Below are positions 61,919-64,000 of a stretch of DNA of 64,000 bases, one piece after another. Source of the DNA: an uncultured Clostridia bacterium (GTDB lineage: Bacteria; Bacillota; Clostridia; Oscillospirales; Ruminococcaceae). The notes beneath the pieces are model-generated. The model worked only from the letters and a program-made list of their open reading frames with translations, made no database searches and had not been told where the DNA came from. Numbering within the stretch: the first letter of the stretch is position 1; each line of letters opens with the position of its first letter. The stretch lies in NCBI GenBank assembly GCA_947625155.1, contig CANQNG010000001.1, positions 103,148 through 167,147 on the forward strand, written 5' to 3'. Position numbers and translations under genes: made by a program.

Positions 61919-62082
61919 ATGAAAATCAAGCTGAAAGCGGAAATGATAGATGAAAAGTTAATTTGTCAATAAACTGCGAATTGATTAAAGATAACACACA
62001 TAATGATCTCCTTGCGGCAGGGATATGGTCAAGAACAGCAGAAAAAGAAAAGCTCTTAGAAACGCTTGCAGGGCGTTTCTAA
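61919..62082 (+). pseudogene. Frameshifted small gene of unknown function
   Basis: After a good promoter and an AGGAAGGAG ribosome site, an ATG begins MKIKLKAEMIDEKLICQ and stops at 61972. A second frame shifted by one base continues INCELIKDNTHNDLLAAGIW and SRTAEKEKLLETLAGRF to a stop at 62080-62082. One base change would join them into a protein of about 54 residues. It may be a real broken gene or two unrelated pieces left by the neighbouring insertion sequence. Its last codons fall inside the terminator hairpin of ohrR. Confidence 0.4.
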
Positions 62083-62088
62083 GAGCTT
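62042..62088 (-). terminator. Terminator of the gpx-ohrR operon
   Basis: A perfect 16-bp stem (arms 62050-62065 and 62073-62088; AAGCTCTTAGAAACGC and its complement) with a 7-base loop. On the minus strand it is followed by TTTTCTTTTTC. It lies about 60 bases after the ohrR stop codon. Confidence 0.85.
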
Positions 62089-62145
62089 GTAGAAATTCAT
62101 TTTTAATAAGATATATGATGATTGTGAAAACAAGACAGAATCACA

Positions 62146-62595
62146 TTATGTATTATTATTTTCCGCTAATTTTCCGAGCAGCTCATATAGTATTGCATAG
62201 AGCGACTGTGCTTTTTCCGGCTCTATATTCACGCAGGCGGTGAGACGCTGCGGCACGGAGAGTGCCTTTTCACGCAAGGCAGCTCCTGTATCAGTGATCG
62301 AAACGATCAGGTCACGTTCATCTTTGGTTGAGCGATGCCGTTCTACATAGCCCTTTTCCTCCAATCGTTTGAGCAGAGGTGTCAGCGTGCTGGAATCAAG
62401 ATACAGGTATTTTCCGACTTCTTTTACACACAACTCTTTGTGTTCCCACAGCACTATCATTGTAATATACTGCGTATACGTCAAATCAAGTTCATCTAAA
62501 TAGGGCTTATACGCTTTCACGATCTCTTTTGCACAGGCATAGAGCGGAAAACAGATCTGATTTTCAAGTTTCAGAGGGTCAAATGGAACTGCCAT
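62146..62595 (-). CDS. ohrR: OhrR-type MarR family peroxide-sensing repressor
   Basis: A 149-residue MarR-family winged-helix regulator. The N-terminal LENQICFPLYACAKEI places Cys15 where one-cysteine OhrR proteins have their organic-hydroperoxide sensor, and KAYKPYLDELDLTYTQYITM keeps the supporting tyrosines. The winged helix is YLYLDSSTLTPLLKRLEEKG with the wing RSTKDERDLIVSIT. No ohr gene is adjacent; the operon instead carries a peroxidase, so it probably controls that operon (inference). It lies 15 bases after the flavodoxin gene. Confidence 0.88.
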   Translation of the reverse strand: MAVPFDPLKLENQICFPLYACAKEIVKAYKPYLDELDLTYTQYITMIVLWEHKELCVKEVGKYLYLDSSTLTPLLKRLEEKGYVERHRSTKDERDLIVSITDTGAALREKALSVPQRLTACVNIEPEKAQSLYAILYELLGKLAENNNT

Positions 62596-62610
62596 TTTTT
62601 ATGTTTCTCC

Positions 62611-63018
62611 TTATGATGTAATTTTTCTTGCAAAGTCAACAGCGGACTTCAAATCGTCCTCGTTCGGTCTGCCTTTATGGAGTACTGCAAAAGCACCTCG
62701 ACAGGAAAATTCTTCTTTTGCGACAGGAATTTTCTTTTCTGCAAACAGTTTTTCCACGTATTTCCGTGTAGATTTGATGACAGCGGTCGTGCTGAAATTT
62801 ACAACTTTTCCCACAGACACGTTGATATTGCGGATAAAGTTTTTGACTTCATCATCTACATCAAAAGCGTAAGGCGCACTGCCGAGAAACAGAATATCCA
62901 CATCTTCGGTCAGTGGTTTTGATACAGTTTTCGCTTCCGTACCGACAGCTTTTGCGATCGCCTCTGCGATCTTTTTGGTGTTGCCGCCTTTTGAATAATA
63001 CCGTACTGCAATATTCAT
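62611..63018 (-). CDS. Flavodoxin-family protein
   Basis: A 135-residue protein. The FMN phosphate loop is VRYYSKGGNTKKIAEAIAKA, where YSKGGNT replaces the more usual SxTGNT; the later LFLGSAPYAFDVDDEVKNFI and VVNFSTTAVIKSTRKYVEKL fit a short flavodoxin. It likely carries electrons for reductive stress defence. The ATG at 63018 has GGAGGT upstream; the frame extends to 63171 into the next gene. Confidence 0.82.
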   Translation of the reverse strand: MNIAVRYYSKGGNTKKIAEAIAKAVGTEAKTVSKPLTEDVDILFLGSAPYAFDVDDEVKNFIRNINVSVGKVVNFSTTAVIKSTRKYVEKLFAEKKIPVAKEEFSCRGAFAVLHKGRPNEDDLKSAVDFARKITS

Positions 63019-63037
63019 GGCGAATTTACCTCCATTA

Positions 63038-63304
63038 TTATGATATTTGCTGTTCGGCTTCATAAGCCTCTCTGACAGCACGGGAAAGCTGGTCTGCACA
63101 GGAAGTCGGTCTGCGTCCGCACAGAACACCTGACAACTTTTCAGCGATCTGTTCCACCGTCCAGCCCTCAATAAGCAGAGGGATCGCTTTCAGATTTCCG
63201 TTGCAACCACCAGTAAAACGAACATTATGTACCACATTTCCGTCCAGATCCAGACTGATGAGCTGTGAGCAGGTATTCTCGGTCTTATAGTCATAATGGA
63301 ACAT
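63038..63304 (-). CDS. TSCPD-domain protein (TIGR03905 type)
   Basis: An 88-residue protein: KTENTCSQLISLDLDGNVVH, RFTGGCNGNLKAIPLLIEGW and the RRPTSCADQLSRAV block are the TIGR03905 TSCPD pattern, named for its Thr-Ser-Cys-Pro-Asp motif and also present in ribonucleotide reductases. Three or four cysteines may bind metal. Its function is not established. Its ATG overlaps the gpx stop (TGATG). Confidence 0.85.
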   Translation of the reverse strand: MFHYDYKTENTCSQLISLDLDGNVVHNVRFTGGCNGNLKAIPLLIEGWTVEQIAEKLSGVLCGRRPTSCADQLSRAVREAYEAEQQIS

Positions 63305-63843
63305 CACAGTACCTCCTCAACCTTTGCCTTTACCTTGTCAAGCGACTCTGTCGGCTCAAAACGTGCGACAATTTCGCCGTTACGGTCGATCAGAAACTTT
63401 GTGAAATTCCACTTGATATTGCCGTTGTTCTTGTAGTCCTTGTCCATCTTTTTTACGATCGGTTTGAGGATCAGCCCCATCGGACCTGAAAATCCGCCAA
63501 ACATGGAATGTTCTGTCAGATATTTGTAGAGCGGGATAGCGTTTTCACCATTTACATTGACTTTGGCGAACTGCGGAAAAGTGATACCATACCGTCCGGT
63601 GCAGAAGCTGTGGATCTCCTCGTCGTTGCCCGGCGCCTGCTCTCCAAATTGGTTGCACGGAAAATCAAGGATCTCCAGCCCGTCCTTCTGATGAAGCTCG
63701 TACAAGTCTTGCAGCTCGTCATACTGCGGTGTAAATCCGCACCCGGTCGCCGTGTTCACAATGAGAAGAACTTTCCCTTTGTAATCGGAAAGCGGCACTT
63801 CTCTACCGTCCTGTGCTTTGATTTTGAAATCGTAGATATTCAT
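63304..63843 (-). CDS. Glutathione peroxidase-family thiol peroxidase
   Basis: A 179-residue GPx-fold enzyme with cysteine at the active site (Cys35 in VNTATGCGFTPQYDEL), the conserved Gln in FPCNQFGEQAPG, and Trp/Asn in IKWNFTKFLID. In bacteria such enzymes use thioredoxin or similar donors to reduce hydrogen peroxide and organic hydroperoxides. It heads the operon with TSCPD, flavodoxin and ohrR. GGGG precedes the ATG. Confidence 0.95.
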   Translation of the reverse strand: MNIYDFKIKAQDGREVPLSDYKGKVLLIVNTATGCGFTPQYDELQDLYELHQKDGLEILDFPCNQFGEQAPGNDEEIHSFCTGRYGITFPQFAKVNVNGENAIPLYKYLTEHSMFGGFSGPMGLILKPIVKKMDKDYKNNGNIKWNFTKFLIDRNGEIVARFEPTESLDKVKAKVEEVL

Positions 63844-63892
63844 AGCAGCATCCCCTTTTTAGTTTTGCGAGATTAAATTCTGCGCTATTTAT

Positions 63893-63921
63893 AGTATATC
63901 TTTTTTTCATTGTAATGTCAA
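63893..63921 (-). promoter_or_regulatory. Promoter of the gpx-ohrR operon
   Basis: On the minus strand perfect TTGACA (63916-63921), a 17-base spacer and TATACT (63893-63898). A TACAAT near the -35 resembles half an OhrR operator, but I see no complete palindrome. Bases 63922-64000 are AT-rich with no gene seen. Confidence 0.8.
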
Positions 63922-64000
63922 GTAGATCGTTTCAAAAAGAATGAACAAATTTTTGGAAAGAAATTTGTGCAAAGTGTCTAAACAACCTTTTGTTTTTACG

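Overview
The window looks like a chromosome segment of an anaerobic, low-to-mid GC Clostridia, most likely a Ruminococcus-type member of the Oscillospiraceae. The reasons are that both DnaE- and PolC-type replicative polymerases are present, two secreted proteins carry type I dockerin repeats (cellulosome-style), one of them also has glucan/choline-binding-like cell-wall repeats, there is a SpoIIM-like membrane protein, and almost every strong promoter has a sigma-A layout with a 17-bp spacer, often with an extended -10 (TGn). This is inferred from gene content; no 16S gene is present. Almost all of the window is core metabolism, with no prophage, CRISPR array or intact mobile element.

Layout. 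1-1592: 3' part of dnaE. 1593-2430: AT-rich debris with an IS1-type zinc-ribbon remnant and a broken NAD-epimerase gene. 2431-6389 (minus): an O-acetylhomoserine sulfhydrylase-type gene, an orphan sugar-binding lipoprotein and a membrane GGDEF protein. 6501-9464: a secreted GH43-CBM6-dockerin-SGNH esterase. 9495-9862: two tRNA-Ser genes. 9911-14779: recJ-rel-DUF5662. 14843-24762: a long branched-chain amino-acid cluster (ilvB-ilvN-ilvC / ilvD-leuC-leuD-DUF815 ATPase-ilvA-ridA). 24773-25348 (minus): a DUF6512 membrane protein. 25454-36179: pyrH-frr-uppS-cdsA-dxr-rseP-ispG-polC, which joins nucleotide supply, ribosome recycling, undecaprenyl/isoprenoid and phospholipid precursors, and DNA replication. 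36181-44806: a histidine operon hisZ-G-D-C-B-H-A-F, three uncharacterised reading frames (one frameshifted), then hisI. 44905-48170: a Cys-rich protein, proC, a SpoIIM-like and a DUF624-like membrane protein. 48212-50945: rpsO-pnp with a structured leader and spacer. 50962-51487: a membrane protein with a poly-T frameshift. 51525-53542 (minus): purB and a YkgJ-type cysteine-cluster protein. 53706-55500: a dockerin/cell-wall-repeat/transglutaminase protein. 55527-56920: DUF389 protein and hpt. 56922-61291 (minus): GT2 glycosyltransferase, 7TM-GGDEF protein, YgjP metallopeptidase, lipoprotein barnase and barstar. 61338-62082: decayed IS5-type transposase and a frameshifted small ORF. 62042-63921 (minus): a peroxide-response operon gpx-TSCPD-flavodoxin-ohrR.

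How the genes work together. The ilv/leu cluster makes 2-oxobutanoate (IlvA), detoxifies its enamine by-product (RidA), and carries acetolactate through IlvC and IlvD to branched-chain oxoacids, with LeuCD for leucine; leuA and leuB are not in the window. The his operon has every step from PRPP to histidine except a visible hisE and hisN. The surface and secreted genes (GH43 enzyme, transglutaminase, barnase, glycosyltransferase, GGDEF sensors) suggest a plant-polysaccharide-degrading gut or rumen lifestyle. The most novel-looking items are the five-gene GT2/GGDEF/YgjP/barnase/barstar unit, the dockerin/repeat/transglutaminase protein, the DUF815 ATPase inside the branched-chain operon, the three-frame insert in the his operon, and the orphan binding protein paired with a GGDEF sensor.
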